A stretch of 64,000 bases of DNA from Phycisphaerae bacterium (GCA_024102815.1 JAGFJJ010000048.1:352067-416066), one strand, 5' to 3'. Positions 25,335 through 34,363 are shown, counted from the first letter of the stretch. The notes: generated from the sequence alone by a model not told the origin. Numbers and translations: made by a program.

Positions 25335-26240
25335 TTAAGCCGACCTCAGCGCCACCGCCCAACTCACCACCAGCAATCCAATCGCCGCGAAGCCGAGAAT
25401 ACATTGGAAAATCCGCGACCGGCGAATGCGGTCACTCAGTCGGCTTTCGATCGCGCCGAGGGCGGCGCCGCTGGTGAAGCCGGTAACGTGCGCCAAGACG
25501 TCGGTGCGTTCGCCGCCGGTGCCGAGGAAACTCAACAGCACGGCCGCGCCGATCAGCGGCGCCAGACGCAGCATCCACGAACGCCGACCGGGCATGCGCC
25601 GACTCCACGAAAGCGCCGCCACCATGCCCAGCGTGGCGAAAACGGCCGTCGAGGCACCAATGGAAGTGTGCTGCGGTTCGCGAATCCAGGCGTTGAGCAG
25701 GTTGCCCGCGCCGCCGGCGAGGAGAATGCTCAGCCAGGCGACACCTGATCCGAGGATCTGCCCGGCGAAGAGACCAAAGAGCCCGCCGAAGAGCAAGTTC
25801 GAGACGAGGTGCAATCCGTCGGCGTGAAGCGTGAGGGCCGTAATCGTCCGCCAGACTTCGCCGTGGCGGATGGCCTCGGCGTGCGTCATGCCGGCGCGCA
25901 GCCAATGGTGTGAGATCAACCCATAGTGCTCGAGCCCGGCGACGCCGATCAGCGCGGCCGCATAGCCCGCCACGCCGAGCCATCCCCGGCCGGGTGGTTC
26001 GGGCGGGACGTGCCTGATGGGCTCCTCGATGGTTGGCTCAGGGTTTTCCTCCTCGTAGGCCTCGATCTCCTCGAGCGCGGCCGGGGTATCTTCCGCCGAC
26101 ACGAGGATGACGAACTCGCGGCCGTCGAAGGCGACGATATGGTCGATGCCCGCAGCCTTGAGGGCCAGCGCGCGGGCATGACCGGCGCGTCCATCGGACG
26201 AGCGGTAGACGACCTCTGTCAAGGATGCGCGGCCGGGCAT
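25335..26240 (-). CDS. Rhomboid intramembrane serine protease with N-terminal DUF2007-like domain
   Basis: 301 residues from the ATG at 26240. Residues 1-70 look like a DUF2007-type small domain (LTEVVYRSSD, AAGIDHIVAFDGREFVILV, EEIEAYEEENPEP). The membrane part has LTLHADGLHLVSNLLFGGLFG (rhomboid H-x3-H-x3-N site), GASTAVFA with the nucleophile Ser, and AHVTGFTSGAALG with the catalytic His, so the Ser-His dyad is intact. Substrates cannot be told from sequence. It converges on the multiheme cytochrome with 18 bases between stops. No clear ribosome binding site. Confidence 0.87.
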   Translation of the reverse strand: MPGRASLTEVVYRSSDGRAGHARALALKAAGIDHIVAFDGREFVILVSAEDTPAALEEIEAYEEENPEPTIEEPIRHVPPEPPGRGWLGVAGYAAALIGVAGLEHYGLISHHWLRAGMTHAEAIRHGEVWRTITALTLHADGLHLVSNLLFGGLFGLFAGQILGSGVAWLSILLAGGAGNLLNAWIREPQHTSIGASTAVFATLGMVAALSWSRRMPGRRSWMLRLAPLIGAAVLLSFLGTGGERTDVLAHVTGFTSGAALGAIESRLSDRIRRSRIFQCILGFAAIGLLVVSWAVALRSA

Positions 26241-26350
26241 GGTGGGATATTGTACCCACGCTTGACGACGCGCGCAGTCTCCCCGGTCGATTCCTCGCGC
26301 CAGGAACCGCCGCGAGGGCTTCAGAACCGTGCGGTCTCGGCAAAGCGGTG

Positions 26351-27223
26351 CTAGGCCGCCGGCTTCCCTGTGCGGAAAATGCGCCTGCCAACGAAAAGTG
26401 CCGTGGCGGCGCTCAGGACGAGAAGCGCCATCGCAGCCAGCCCCCATTCCGAAGTCGTGGGGACAGATTCAGCAAACACGACGGCCGCCGACGGCAAGAG
26501 GTCGTAGTCAGGACCATTGGGCGCTAAGGCTGGGCGCAAGAGGATTTCCCTCCCCGATGGGAACAGATTATTCGTGCCAATGGCCGGGACCGGATCGTCA
26601 AACTGGATTATTCCCGTTGTGGAATCGAAATTCCCCTGGACGCTCGACGTCGACGGACCCGCAGTTACCGAATTCGGCCCCGTCGGGTTCCCCAAGAACG
26701 TTATGGAGGCCGCGGTCAGATTCAGCTGCACGATCTCGACCGGGATCTGATCGGGCGGACCGGATCCGAAGGATAGTTGAAATGTTCCTGCAAACTCCGT
26801 GGGACCCGTAAGTGTCTGCGATGCGGAGAACGTTCCGTCGGGAAGGATGTTGGCGTGGTCAACAATCTCGAGCACGTTGCCGCCGGCCGGCTGCAATTCG
26901 AATGACGCCGTGGAATTGGGCGCGACCACTCCCGCAGTGACGACGACCCGCCAGCTTCCGCTTCCCTCACATTTATCACCGCTGCTGGTAACGCCCGGTG
27001 CAAGGCAATAGCAGTCTCTCCAAATGTTTCCGGCGACATCCTTGCACGTGCAATTCCCTCCGCAATTTGCCCCTGCCGGAGCGCAATTGTAGTGAAGGTT
27101 GGTTACCCACATTCGGGCACATTTGCCTTTATTGGCGTGGACTTTGTCGCTCGACGATGCCATTACGATTGCCGCGATGAACATCAGCAAATGCGGCTGC
27201 TTGAAGCATGAGGTGATTGTCAT
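26351..27223 (-). CDS. Secreted IPTL-CTERM protein, copy 1
   Basis: 290 residues. A signal peptide (LLMFIAAIVMASSS) is followed by a Cys-rich part with eight or more Cys (CARMWVTN, NCAPAGANCGGNCTCKD) and a beta-rich body, then VPTTSEWGLAAMALLVL and RRIFR, an IPTL/PEP-CTERM-like sorting tail. It is a close paralogue of the gene at 27917-28810: the stretch from FQLSF to ALAPNGP is nearly identical in both. The start ATG follows GGAGAG. The function of the body is unknown. Confidence 0.78.
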   Translation of the reverse strand: MTITSCFKQPHLLMFIAAIVMASSSDKVHANKGKCARMWVTNLHYNCAPAGANCGGNCTCKDVAGNIWRDCYCLAPGVTSSGDKCEGSGSWRVVVTAGVVAPNSTASFELQPAGGNVLEIVDHANILPDGTFSASQTLTGPTEFAGTFQLSFGSGPPDQIPVEIVQLNLTAASITFLGNPTGPNSVTAGPSTSSVQGNFDSTTGIIQFDDPVPAIGTNNLFPSGREILLRPALAPNGPDYDLLPSAAVVFAESVPTTSEWGLAAMALLVLSAATALFVGRRIFRTGKPAA

Positions 27224-27310
27224 GGTCGTCTCTCCTCTTGACGTGCGATTGCCAGGTTGGAATCCGGGTCGTGGCCAGTCACGTTGACCGCCAGCCCGCT
27301 GCCGAGTGCA

Positions 27311-27520
27311 TCATGCCGCGCCGCCCAAGTTGATGCGGAATCCCAGTGAAATGACCTCCTCTCCCAGATGCGCGGCCAGCTCAATCCAGAAATGGATGTG
27401 ATGAACGTGACCCAGCCCGAACGGGTCCTTCACTGGGGCCCAACAATAGTCACTGAGATCGTGATTAGGCAAGAGAAAAATATTGCCTGGTGCCGCTGCG
27501 TTTGCGTCGAAAAATGGAGA
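27311..27520 (-). pseudogene. Gene remnant in duplicated block, copy 1
   Basis: On the minus strand an open frame ending at 27311 reads ...PGNIFLLPNHDLSDYCWAPV, then VHHIHFWIELAAHLGEEVI and SLGFRINLGG before the stop. It has no start codon within the open part. The unit 2 counterpart (29260-29511) has the related DYCYIFAMNPLG and an analogous end (FHVTLGPN). It looks like a decayed copy of an unrecognised gene. The exact 5' limit is arbitrary. Confidence 0.5.
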
Positions 27521-27709
27521 GAGGGAGTATGTTAACGTAGGTCGGGATGCAGCACCAATTTAACCCACCGCAGAGCGTCTCGTGTTTGCAGGGAGACCCA
27601 TCTTCCTATCGCACTCTCCCTTATTTCCGATTGCGGCGAGAATTCGAGAGTAGTTCGACTGCTGAGCCATAGGCCCGACTGACAACACCAGTCGTGATCC
27701 AGTACGTCT

Positions 27710-27815
27710 TTATCCACCGGCCACTTGTTCCTTCTTTAAGGCCGATTGCTTGTCCTTGAGGTGGCCGAGGATTTCCTGCACGCTGTCTACGAGAACGCCG
27801 AGCACCTTGGGATTC
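27710..27815 (-). pseudogene. Duplicated 3' end of the coiled-coil protein gene
   Basis: The minus strand reads PKVLGVLVDSVQEILGHLK then DKQSALKKEQVAGG and a stop, almost the same as the last 35 codons of the gene at 29684-30562 (PKVLGSLVDSVQEILGHLK). Only this tail is present, so it is a truncated duplicate left by the tandem duplication, not a gene. Nearby bases up to 27916 hold nothing else recognised. Confidence 0.75.
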
Positions 27816-27916
27816 TGTGTGCATACTCGGCGACGCGCGCAGCGTCTCCTTTGGTTGCCCTCCCCGGATACGGTGCAAACCGTCGGAATGACGCCGAGGG
27901 TATCGGCAAGGCGGTA

Positions 27917-28810
27917 TTACGCCCGCGCTCTTCTGGCGCCGTAGGCGCGTCCACCCACCAACAGTGCCGTGGCTGCGCTCGCCACGAGAAGCGCCATGGC
28001 GACCAACCCCCACTCTGATGCTGCGGGCACCGGCCCGCCGAAGATTGCGGAAGCTGACGGGAACAAGTCGTACCCGGGACCGTTGGGGGCAAGGGCGGGC
28101 CGCAAGGAAATCGCCTTGCCGCCGGGAAACAGGCTGTTGGAGCCGATCGCTGGTACCGGATCATCGAATTGAATGATTCCCGTGGTGGAGTCGTAGTTGC
28201 CCTGCACGCCAGCGGCCAAGGGCCCGAGAATGATCGTATTCGGGCCCGTAGGCTGCCCGAGGAACATGAACGACGACGCAGTCAAGTTCAATTGCACGAT
28301 CTCAACCGGAATCTGGTCCGGCGGCCCGGCGCCGAAAGACAGTTGAAACGTGCCGGTGAACTCGGTTGGGCCGTCGAGGAATTGCGCCACGGTAACATCA
28401 AAATCCAGACCGTTCGGCGTAAGGTCGAAGTGGTCAAATATCGTAATCTCACTGTTAGGATTCCATTGCAACGTAAACGAAGCCGTGGACCCGGGCGCTA
28501 CCGCGCCGCCCGTCAAGACAACGCCCCAGCTTCCACTCGCCTCCATGATTTCACCCGCGCTGGCGGCCGCTGTCGCCTTGCACTTGCAGTCCTTCCATGA
28601 CACAAACCCGCTAACGCCGCTGACATTTCTGCATTTGCAGCCCGAACCACAATCGGCGCCAGCCGGCTCGCATTCGTAGTGGAGATTGGAGAACCACTTG
28701 CGTTCGCACTTTTCCGTGCAAGCGGCCATCACATCAACGTCCATCATCGCCAACAGCAACGCCACCGTGAAAACACCCATTGGCATCCGAATTCCCAATG
28801 ATCCGAACAT
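27917..28810 (-). CDS. Secreted IPTL-CTERM protein, copy 2
   Basis: 297 residues from the ATG at 28810, chosen because GGAGAG lies seven bases upstream; ATG 28816 overlaps that site. A signal peptide (VFTVALLLAMMDVDVMAA) precedes a Cys-rich part (CTEKCERKW, CEPAGADCGSGCKCRN), a beta-rich body, and VPAASEWGLVAMALLVASAATALLV with an Arg-rich end. It is a close paralogue of the gene at 26351-27223 and probably arose by tandem duplication. The recognition tail implies an exosortase/archaeosortase-like system elsewhere in the genome; none is in the window. Confidence 0.78.
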   Translation of the reverse strand: MFGSLGIRMPMGVFTVALLLAMMDVDVMAACTEKCERKWFSNLHYECEPAGADCGSGCKCRNVSGVSGFVSWKDCKCKATAAASAGEIMEASGSWGVVLTGGAVAPGSTASFTLQWNPNSEITIFDHFDLTPNGLDFDVTVAQFLDGPTEFTGTFQLSFGAGPPDQIPVEIVQLNLTASSFMFLGQPTGPNTIILGPLAAGVQGNYDSTTGIIQFDDPVPAIGSNSLFPGGKAISLRPALAPNGPGYDLFPSASAIFGGPVPAASEWGLVAMALLVASAATALLVGGRAYGARRARA

Positions 28811-29259
28811 GAGCATCTCTCCTCTACAATTCAACGCCGGACAGTTCTCCGACGTCGCGGCCCGGGGCCCGGCAGCATTGCCAGCCCCACATTCCTCGAT
28901 GACGACACGTATTGGTTGCCCATTCGCGCCGTTACGCTTACCTTTGAATTCACGTACTCCCGGATTCAGGCCTAGCGCATCGTGAGTCCCTTTCACTGCA
29001 ACCCGCAACAGCCTTGCTTCCGTTGCGGCCGTTGGGATGCACTGCAGAAAGATCGTGACTCCTTGGTGTATTGATCACCCGACCGGAAAAAGCCTTGCTC
29101 AAGTTTGCGTCGGTCCCGGCACCTAATGCGATAGAAACGAAGGCGGCGAGCCACGCCATTGAGTACGCAGGATTCGAGCTCGACATGGCCTTCGCGATCG
29201 CGCCTCCATGCGATGTGCCAATTCAAGACCCAGGCACACGTTCTCGCGCAAGACACCGA
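28811..29259. other. Intergenic part of the duplicated block
   Basis: About 450 bases. Short minus-strand frames exist (for example one reading MAWLAAFVSIALGAG near 29150), which could be a decayed signal peptide, but none has a good ribosome site. I see no supported gene. Confidence 0.35.
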
Positions 29260-29511
29260 TCAGTTGGGGCCTAATGTGACGTGAAACCCTGCTTCGATTC
29301 GGGACTTCCTGCGGACTCTCCGCGAAATGGCCATTTTCCCGAATCGCACAGCCAGCCAATCCAGCATCGGTGCTTGATGTCCGCAACCCGGCCCTAACGG
29401 ATTCATTGCGAAGATGTAACAATAGTCTTCGCGGATGCGGCGACGCAAGAAAAAAATCCCGTATCCCACATTGTGCGTCTGCAGCAGTAACTGGATAGTA
29501 CTGTTGGCCAA
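29260..29511 (-). CDS. Short ORF in duplicated block, copy 2
   Basis: 83 residues starting MANSTIQLLLQTHNVGYGIF and ending ...IEAGFHVTLGPN. The middle (REDYCYIFAMNPLGPGCGH) matches the remnant at 27311-27520 in outline. No good ribosome binding site was seen. It may be a short real gene or another decayed piece; the conserved Tyr-Cys and C-terminal beta-like end argue for shared origin rather than chance. Function unknown. Confidence 0.35.
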   Translation of the reverse strand: MANSTIQLLLQTHNVGYGIFFLRRRIREDYCYIFAMNPLGPGCGHQAPMLDWLAVRFGKMAISRRVRRKSRIEAGFHVTLGPN

Positions 29512-29683
29512 GGGCCCGTATTCAGCACGAATTCAACATGATGGAATAGTCGGTGTTTTCCAGACAATCCTCCTGTATGCACCAATGGCGTTGCCCTCGG
29601 TACAACAGGCGGAGGTCTCACCGATGTCTCTGTCGCCGATGTACGCGATCTCGACGCGACCGCATTTCGGATGCAGTACCTCT

Positions 29684-30562
29684 TTACCTTCCCGCCAGTT
29701 GCCCTGCTCCAAGTGCCGATTGCTTGTCCTTGAGGTGGCCGAGGATTTCCTGCACGCTGTCTACGAGAGAGCCGAGCACCTTGGGATCGTTCACCATGGC
29801 CCGTGTCGAACGGGACTGGATCTCGCTGATGCAGTTGCTCAGCCATGGCGTCAGCCGGGCGATCTCGTCATCGGTGAAGTTGCCCTCGCGAAGGGGAATC
29901 GCGGTTACGTCGCGGTGCAGACGCTCGAAGCCGTCGCGGACGCGGTCCACGGAACCGCTGGCCCGCTGGTCGGTCAACATGTTGAGGATTCCCGCGCCCG
30001 GTCCTCGTCCCAGCCGTCCGGTTCGAGCCCGGCCGATGGATCGGCTCATGCTCCACAGTCGTTCCTTAAGATGCGTGGCGGATTGGATCGCCCGCTCGAC
30101 GGCACCGCGCACGTCACCCGCTACGGCGATGTCATCGGGCGCGTCATCGCCGGCCTGAGCCCGCGCCTCTCGCCACTCGCGAAGAGCCTCTTCGTATTGA
30201 TGATCGACATCTCCGGATTCCGACAGTTCCTGTTCCGCCGAGCGAATCTGCTGCTCGACGTCGACGAGTTGGCGCTGGGCGTCGCTTTGTTGCTTTTCGA
30301 GCTGATCCAGTTTGTCCTGGGTGCCGGCCGGACTGGCTTCCCCTCCGCCACCGAAAAGGGAGGAAAACAGCCCGCCGAAGCTGAGTGACCGCGATTCGTT
30401 GGCCGAGGCCTGCAATCGTTCGCGATACACATCGAGTGCGTCGATCCGGTTCCGCAGCCCGTTGAGTTCGTCACCCAGGGCGGTAAGGTTGGCACGGAGC
30501 TGGTTGCGTCGGGTCACGGCCGCTTCGGCCTCTTCGACCTTCTGGCGGAAACTATCGAGCAC
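29684..30562 (-). CDS. Coiled-coil protein of unknown function
   Basis: About 292 residues from the GTG at 30562, which has AGGAG seven bases upstream; the longer frame to 30874 lies over the antiporter promoter region. It starts with a coiled coil (FRQKVEEAEAAVTRRNQLRA), has a Gly/Phe-rich link (GGLFSSLFGGGGE) near 70-80, then more coiled coil (KLDQLEKQQSDAQRQLVDVEQQ) and a helical C-terminal half. No catalytic or DNA-binding motif is seen. A copy of its last 35 codons lies at 27710-27815. It is divergent from the antiporter gene. Confidence 0.65.
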   Translation of the reverse strand: MLDSFRQKVEEAEAAVTRRNQLRANLTALGDELNGLRNRIDALDVYRERLQASANESRSLSFGGLFSSLFGGGGEASPAGTQDKLDQLEKQQSDAQRQLVDVEQQIRSAEQELSESGDVDHQYEEALREWREARAQAGDDAPDDIAVAGDVRGAVERAIQSATHLKERLWSMSRSIGRARTGRLGRGPGAGILNMLTDQRASGSVDRVRDGFERLHRDVTAIPLREGNFTDDEIARLTPWLSNCISEIQSRSTRAMVNDPKVLGSLVDSVQEILGHLKDKQSALGAGQLAGR

Positions 30563-30758
30563 CGCAATACTCCTTTCAGGCATTCTGTTGAGAATGGTGT
30601 CCAGCGGCCGCTCGGCCGGCTCACGGGGCGGCGTTACTGAATGGGACATCGGCGTCTTCGGCGGGTTCGGCCCAGAAACGTGCGACGCTTCCCATTCGCG
30701 GCGAGAGTCGCGATCATTCTGGGACGCTGGCGTCACCGGCGACGAAAAGGAAACGTCC

Positions 30759-32579
30759 TTGAGCGAATTCCATCTGTTCAGCATCCTCATCCTGGCCGTC
30801 CTCGGGGTGGTCGCCCAGTGGCTCGCGTGGCGCGTGGGCGTGCCGTCCATTCTGCTGCTGCTGGTGTTCGGCATTGCCGCGGGTCCGGGGTTGGGGTGGA
30901 TCCGTCCCGACGAGCTTCTCGGACCACTCCTTCAGCCGCTGGTGAGTCTGTCCGTTGCGCTCATCCTATACGAAGGCGGGTTGACGCTGAGCCTGCGCGA
31001 ACTGCCCAAGATCCGCGGCGTCTTGCGCAATCTGGTTTCGATCGGCGCTGCCGTGAGCTGGCTTGTCTCGGGACTCGCGGCCCACTGGATCTTCGGGCTG
31101 GAGCCGAGCCTGGCGATCCTCCTCGGTGCCATCCTTGTCGTGACCGGCCCGACGGTCATCGGTCCGCTGCTGCGGCAGATGCGCCCCACGGGTCCGGGAG
31201 GGACCATTCTCAAGTGGGAAGGCATCGTCATAGATCCCATCGGTGCCATTCTGGCGGTGCTGGTCTTCGAGGGCGTTTCCATCACCCACGTGGACGACGC
31301 CACGTTCCACCTTCTGGGGGCGATCACCAAGGCGGTTGTGTTCGGCGGCGGACTGGGCCTCGCCGCTGCGGCCGCGCTTACCGTCCTGCTGCACCAGCGA
31401 CTCATTCCTGATTTCCTCGAGAACGCCGTATCGCTCATGTTCGTGGTTACGTCCTTCGTTGCGTCCAACGCCCTCCAGCACGAAGCCGGGCTGCTCGCCA
31501 CGACCGTGATGGGCATCGCCCTGGCCAACCAGAAATACGCCAACGTGCGGCACATCGTGGAGTTCAAGGAGAATCTCCGCGTTCTGCTGATCTCGGCGCT
31601 GTTTCTGCTCCTCGCGGCCCGGCTGGAGACACGCGAACTCCGCGCCATCGCGCTGCCGGCGCTCGGATTCGTCGCCGTGCTCGTGTTCGTCGGCCGGCCG
31701 CTTTCGGTCTGGGTATCGACGCTGGGCTCGTCGCTCGCCGCCAAGGAGCGGTGGTTCCTGGCGGCCATGGCCCCGCGCGGCATCGTCGCCGCCGCAGTGT
31801 CTTCGGTCTTTGCCCTCCGTCTGGAGGATGCCGGATTCGCCGGCGGGGCGGCGCTCGTGCCGATTACTTTCGCCGCGATCATCGGTACCGTCACGGTGTA
31901 CGGCCTGTTCACGCCGGCCCTTGCCCGCCGGCTTGGCGTGGCCGACGCCAATCCCCAGGGCGTCTTGTTTGTTGGTGCCCAGGCCTGGGTGCGCGCGCTC
32001 GCCAAGGTCTTGAAAGCCAAAGGCGTTCGAGTTCTGCTTGTCGATACGAACCGGGAGAATACGGCCGCGGCGCGCATGGAGGGTCTGCCCACCTACAGCG
32101 GCAGCATCTTGTCTGATTACCTGTTGGACGAGATCGATCTCGGCGGCATTGGGCGACTCGTCGCCGCAACGCCCAACGACAGCGTCAACCTGCTGTCTGC
32201 CCAGCGCTTCATGCGCATATTCGGTAAGTCCTCGTGCTACATGATTCCCGTGACGCGGTCGACCAAGAACAAGGGTGTCGCCGCCGGGCACGGCGAGGTG
32301 CGCCGGCTTTTTTCCGAGGAGATCGATCAGGACGTGCTGGCTGCCCGGGTCGCCAACGGGGCGGTCGTCAAGGCTACGCCGCTCTCGGAGTCCTTCAATT
32401 TCGAGAAGTTCAAGGAGATGTACGGCGCCTCGGCCGTGGTTCTGGGCACGATGCAGGATGGCCGGCTTCAATTCGCCACCGCAGAGAAGCCCGCATCCAC
32501 CAAGCCGGGTCAGATTCTGTTGGCCCTGGTAAAGGAGGGTCAGACGAATCCGCCCAAGGAACCTTCGCAATCATCATGA
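30759..32579 (+). CDS. Cation/proton antiporter with C-terminal TrkA-N domain
   Basis: About 606 residues starting at a TTG (30759) with AAGGAAA upstream; the longer frame from 30312 overlaps the neighbour. Twelve to thirteen helices of the CPA family occupy about 1-395, with ILYEGGLTLSLREL, VVTGPTVIGPLLRQ, WEGIVIDPIGAILAVLV (acidic pair in the transport site) and FLAAMAPRGIVAAAVSS. The C terminus has a nucleotide-binding TrkA-N fold (GVLFVGAQAWVRALAKVL, LVDTNRENTAAARMEG) that can gate the channel by NAD(H). It exchanges sodium or potassium for protons (NhaP/KefB type), controlling pH and salt. Confidence 0.85.
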   Translation: MSEFHLFSILILAVLGVVAQWLAWRVGVPSILLLLVFGIAAGPGLGWIRPDELLGPLLQPLVSLSVALILYEGGLTLSLRELPKIRGVLRNLVSIGAAVSWLVSGLAAHWIFGLEPSLAILLGAILVVTGPTVIGPLLRQMRPTGPGGTILKWEGIVIDPIGAILAVLVFEGVSITHVDDATFHLLGAITKAVVFGGGLGLAAAAALTVLLHQRLIPDFLENAVSLMFVVTSFVASNALQHEAGLLATTVMGIALANQKYANVRHIVEFKENLRVLLISALFLLLAARLETRELRAIALPALGFVAVLVFVGRPLSVWVSTLGSSLAAKERWFLAAMAPRGIVAAAVSSVFALRLEDAGFAGGAALVPITFAAIIGTVTVYGLFTPALARRLGVADANPQGVLFVGAQAWVRALAKVLKAKGVRVLLVDTNRENTAAARMEGLPTYSGSILSDYLLDEIDLGGIGRLVAATPNDSVNLLSAQRFMRIFGKSSCYMIPVTRSTKNKGVAAGHGEVRRLFSEEIDQDVLAARVANGAVVKATPLSESFNFEKFKEMYGASAVVLGTMQDGRLQFATAEKPASTKPGQILLALVKEGQTNPPKEPSQSS

Positions 32580-32643
32580 ATGGCCGTGAAGGAAGCATGG
32601 GAATCCGAGCGACGGAGCATCGACCTCAAGAGCGGAAGTGTCC

Positions 32644-33165
32644 ATGAATCAGCGCGGCCGGACAGAAGCACGCCCCAAACTCGACCTTCCCACAACACGT
32701 ATGGATTATGTTCTGCGCGCGGTTTCCGTCGGCGGCGTGATGGCCTCCTTTGCGCTCGTACTCGTGGCCCAACTCCAACTGCCCGAACGCATCCCCGTCC
32801 ACTTCAACTGGCGCGGTGAGGCCGATGGCTGGGGGAGTCGACAATGGCTCTGGTTGCTGCCCTCGATTTCCCTGATTTGCGTCGTCGCGATGGCGAAACT
32901 CTCCCGGCATCCTCGCCTGTTCAATTATCCCGTGCGGATTACGGAGAAGAATGCCGCCGTACAGTATCGCCTGGGTCGGTCTGCGCTCTCGTGGATCCAG
33001 GCCGAAATCTCCATGCTGTTTCTTCTGCTGGCGGTGCTCGTCGTTCGCGCCGCCCAAGTCGAGCCGCCTCAATTCGTGGCCTGGCCGTTGATTGCAATGC
33101 TGGCTCTTGTGCTCGCGACTGCGTTCGTTCACTTTGCGATAATGATTCGTCATCGAGGGGCGTAA
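32644..33165 (+). CDS. DUF1648-containing membrane protein
   Basis: 173 residues, four membrane helices. The DUF1648 mark LPERIPVHFNWRGEADGWGS sits between the first two helices. Small members resemble parts of SdpI-type immunity proteins, though no bacteriocin gene is near. The ATG at 32644 follows GGAAG; a GTG six bases upstream is the other option. It lies 64 bases past the antiporter stop on the same strand. Substrate and partners unknown. Confidence 0.75.
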   Translation: MNQRGRTEARPKLDLPTTRMDYVLRAVSVGGVMASFALVLVAQLQLPERIPVHFNWRGEADGWGSRQWLWLLPSISLICVVAMAKLSRHPRLFNYPVRITEKNAAVQYRLGRSALSWIQAEISMLFLLLAVLVVRAAQVEPPQFVAWPLIAMLALVLATAFVHFAIMIRHRGA

Positions 33166-33225
33166 ATGGGATACGTACTTGCATCGCGGCCGAAAGGGGT
33201 CGCACACCGTTCTCGGAGGGGGAAC

Positions 33226-34329
33226 ATGAAGATGCGACTCCACATCGGCATTCTCTGGGTTTTCGTGCTGATCTGCCCGGTCCTTGCCGAGCCGCCCTCT
33301 CCACCTGACGCCGGCGTTCTCCGCTTCGCCGACATGGCCCTCGAGTGCGTTCATCGCGAGTATCCCAGCAAGATCGCCCACGTGATGAACAGCGACGCCG
33401 ACGCCCGCCCGCCGCGCGAACTGACGCCCATCTTCTACGGCTGTTTCGACTGGCACTCGGCCGTGCACGGCCACTGGCTTCTGGTTCGTGTTGCGCGCAG
33501 GTGGCCGGAGAGCGACGCCGCCATCAAGGCTCGGAGAGCCCTCGACGAAAGCTCCGCGCCGGAGCATGTCGCCGCCGAGGTTGCATACTTGAATGGCGAA
33601 GGCCGCAAATCCTTTGAGCGCCCCTACGGCTTGGCCTGGCTCCTTCAACTCGCCGCTGAGCTGCACGAATGGGACGAGCCTCAAGCCCGTCGCTGGAGCG
33701 AGACGCTCGCCCCACTGGAGAGGCAGGCCGCGCAGCGTTTCCGCGATTGGCTGCCCAAGCTCTCCCACCCCGTCCGCACCGGCGAGCACAGCCAGACGGC
33801 CTTCGCCCTCGGACTGGTGTTCGATTGGGCGCGGATCACCGGCGATGTCGAGATGCAGCAGCTCATCGCCGCGCGGGCACGCGATTACTATCTCTCCGAC
33901 CCGGCCGCCAACTTCGCCTTCGAGCCCGGCGGGGAGGATTTCCTCTCCCCCGCCCTGGCCGAGGCCGACCTCATGCGCCGCGTGCTCGACCCGCCGGCAT
34001 TCGCCGCGTGGCTGGGCGTGTTCCTGCCGCAGATCAGCCTCGACGGCTCCTCGTCATTCTTGAAACCGGCCGTGGTTACCGATCGCTCCGACGGCAAGCT
34101 GGTTCATCTGGACGGGCTGAATCTCTCGCGGGCGTGGATGCTGCAGGGCATCGCGTCAGGGCTGCCTTCGGGCGATCCGCGTATTTCGGGCTTGCTCAAA
34201 GCGGCGAAGGAGCACGCCGACGCCGGTCTGTTGGCTATAGAGAATCAGCAATACGAAGGCGGCCACTGGCTGGGCAGCTTCGCGGTGTATCTGGTGACGG
34301 AGCGAGGGTTGGCGGTCAAACAGGAGTAA
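33226..34329 (+). CDS. DUF2891 secreted protein
   Basis: 367 residues from the ATG at 33226, which follows GGAGGGGGAAC. A signal peptide (LHIGILWVFVLICPVLAE) leads into an alpha/alpha-toroid like domain. Family marks include FYGCFDWHSAVHGHWLLVR, TGEHSQTAFALGLVFDWA, and FEPGGEDFLSPALAEADLMR, then NLSRAWMLQGIASGLP. DUF2891 proteins resemble glycoside-hydrolase-type helical barrels and have conserved Asp/His residues that could be catalytic, but no reaction is known. It converges on nadK. Confidence 0.82.
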   Translation: MKMRLHIGILWVFVLICPVLAEPPSPPDAGVLRFADMALECVHREYPSKIAHVMNSDADARPPRELTPIFYGCFDWHSAVHGHWLLVRVARRWPESDAAIKARRALDESSAPEHVAAEVAYLNGEGRKSFERPYGLAWLLQLAAELHEWDEPQARRWSETLAPLERQAAQRFRDWLPKLSHPVRTGEHSQTAFALGLVFDWARITGDVEMQQLIAARARDYYLSDPAANFAFEPGGEDFLSPALAEADLMRRVLDPPAFAAWLGVFLPQISLDGSSSFLKPAVVTDRSDGKLVHLDGLNLSRAWMLQGIASGLPSGDPRISGLLKAAKEHADAGLLAIENQQYEGGHWLGSFAVYLVTERGLAVKQE

Positions 34330-34349
34330 TCATCCCCTCTTGCTCTTCC

Positions 34350-34363
34350 TATTGCCTGTTGCC
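34350..34363 (-). repeat. Heptanucleotide repeat, two units, inverted
   Basis: On the minus strand two units (GGCAACA, GGCAATA) are followed by GGAAGAGCAAGAGG, the same unit and purine-rich tail seen at 15156 and 19295. It lies between the stops of the converging DUF2891 and nadK genes. Confidence 0.65.

Larger units (their letters stand above)
26262..29786. repeat. Tandem duplication covering the two IPTL-CTERM genes
   Basis: Two diverged copies are seen in the same order. The block 27741-27812 matches 29715-29786 at 70 of 72 bases. The sequence just past the two stop codons also matches: TCTCGGCAAAGCGGTGCTA (26335-26353) against TATCGGCAAGGCGGTATTA (27901-27919), and CGACGCGCGCAG at 26267-26278 and 27831-27842. 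A third matching pair is the minus-strand YC..NLG-type ORF ends (27311 and 29260). The copies are about 1.5 and 1.9 kb, one having lost sequence. Confidence 0.75.

Noticed and set aside
30312..30758. Longer start for the antiporter gene
   Set aside because: It overlaps the 5' part of the coiled-coil gene on the other strand and has no membrane or signal features; the TTG at 30759 with AAGGAAA fits the first helix.
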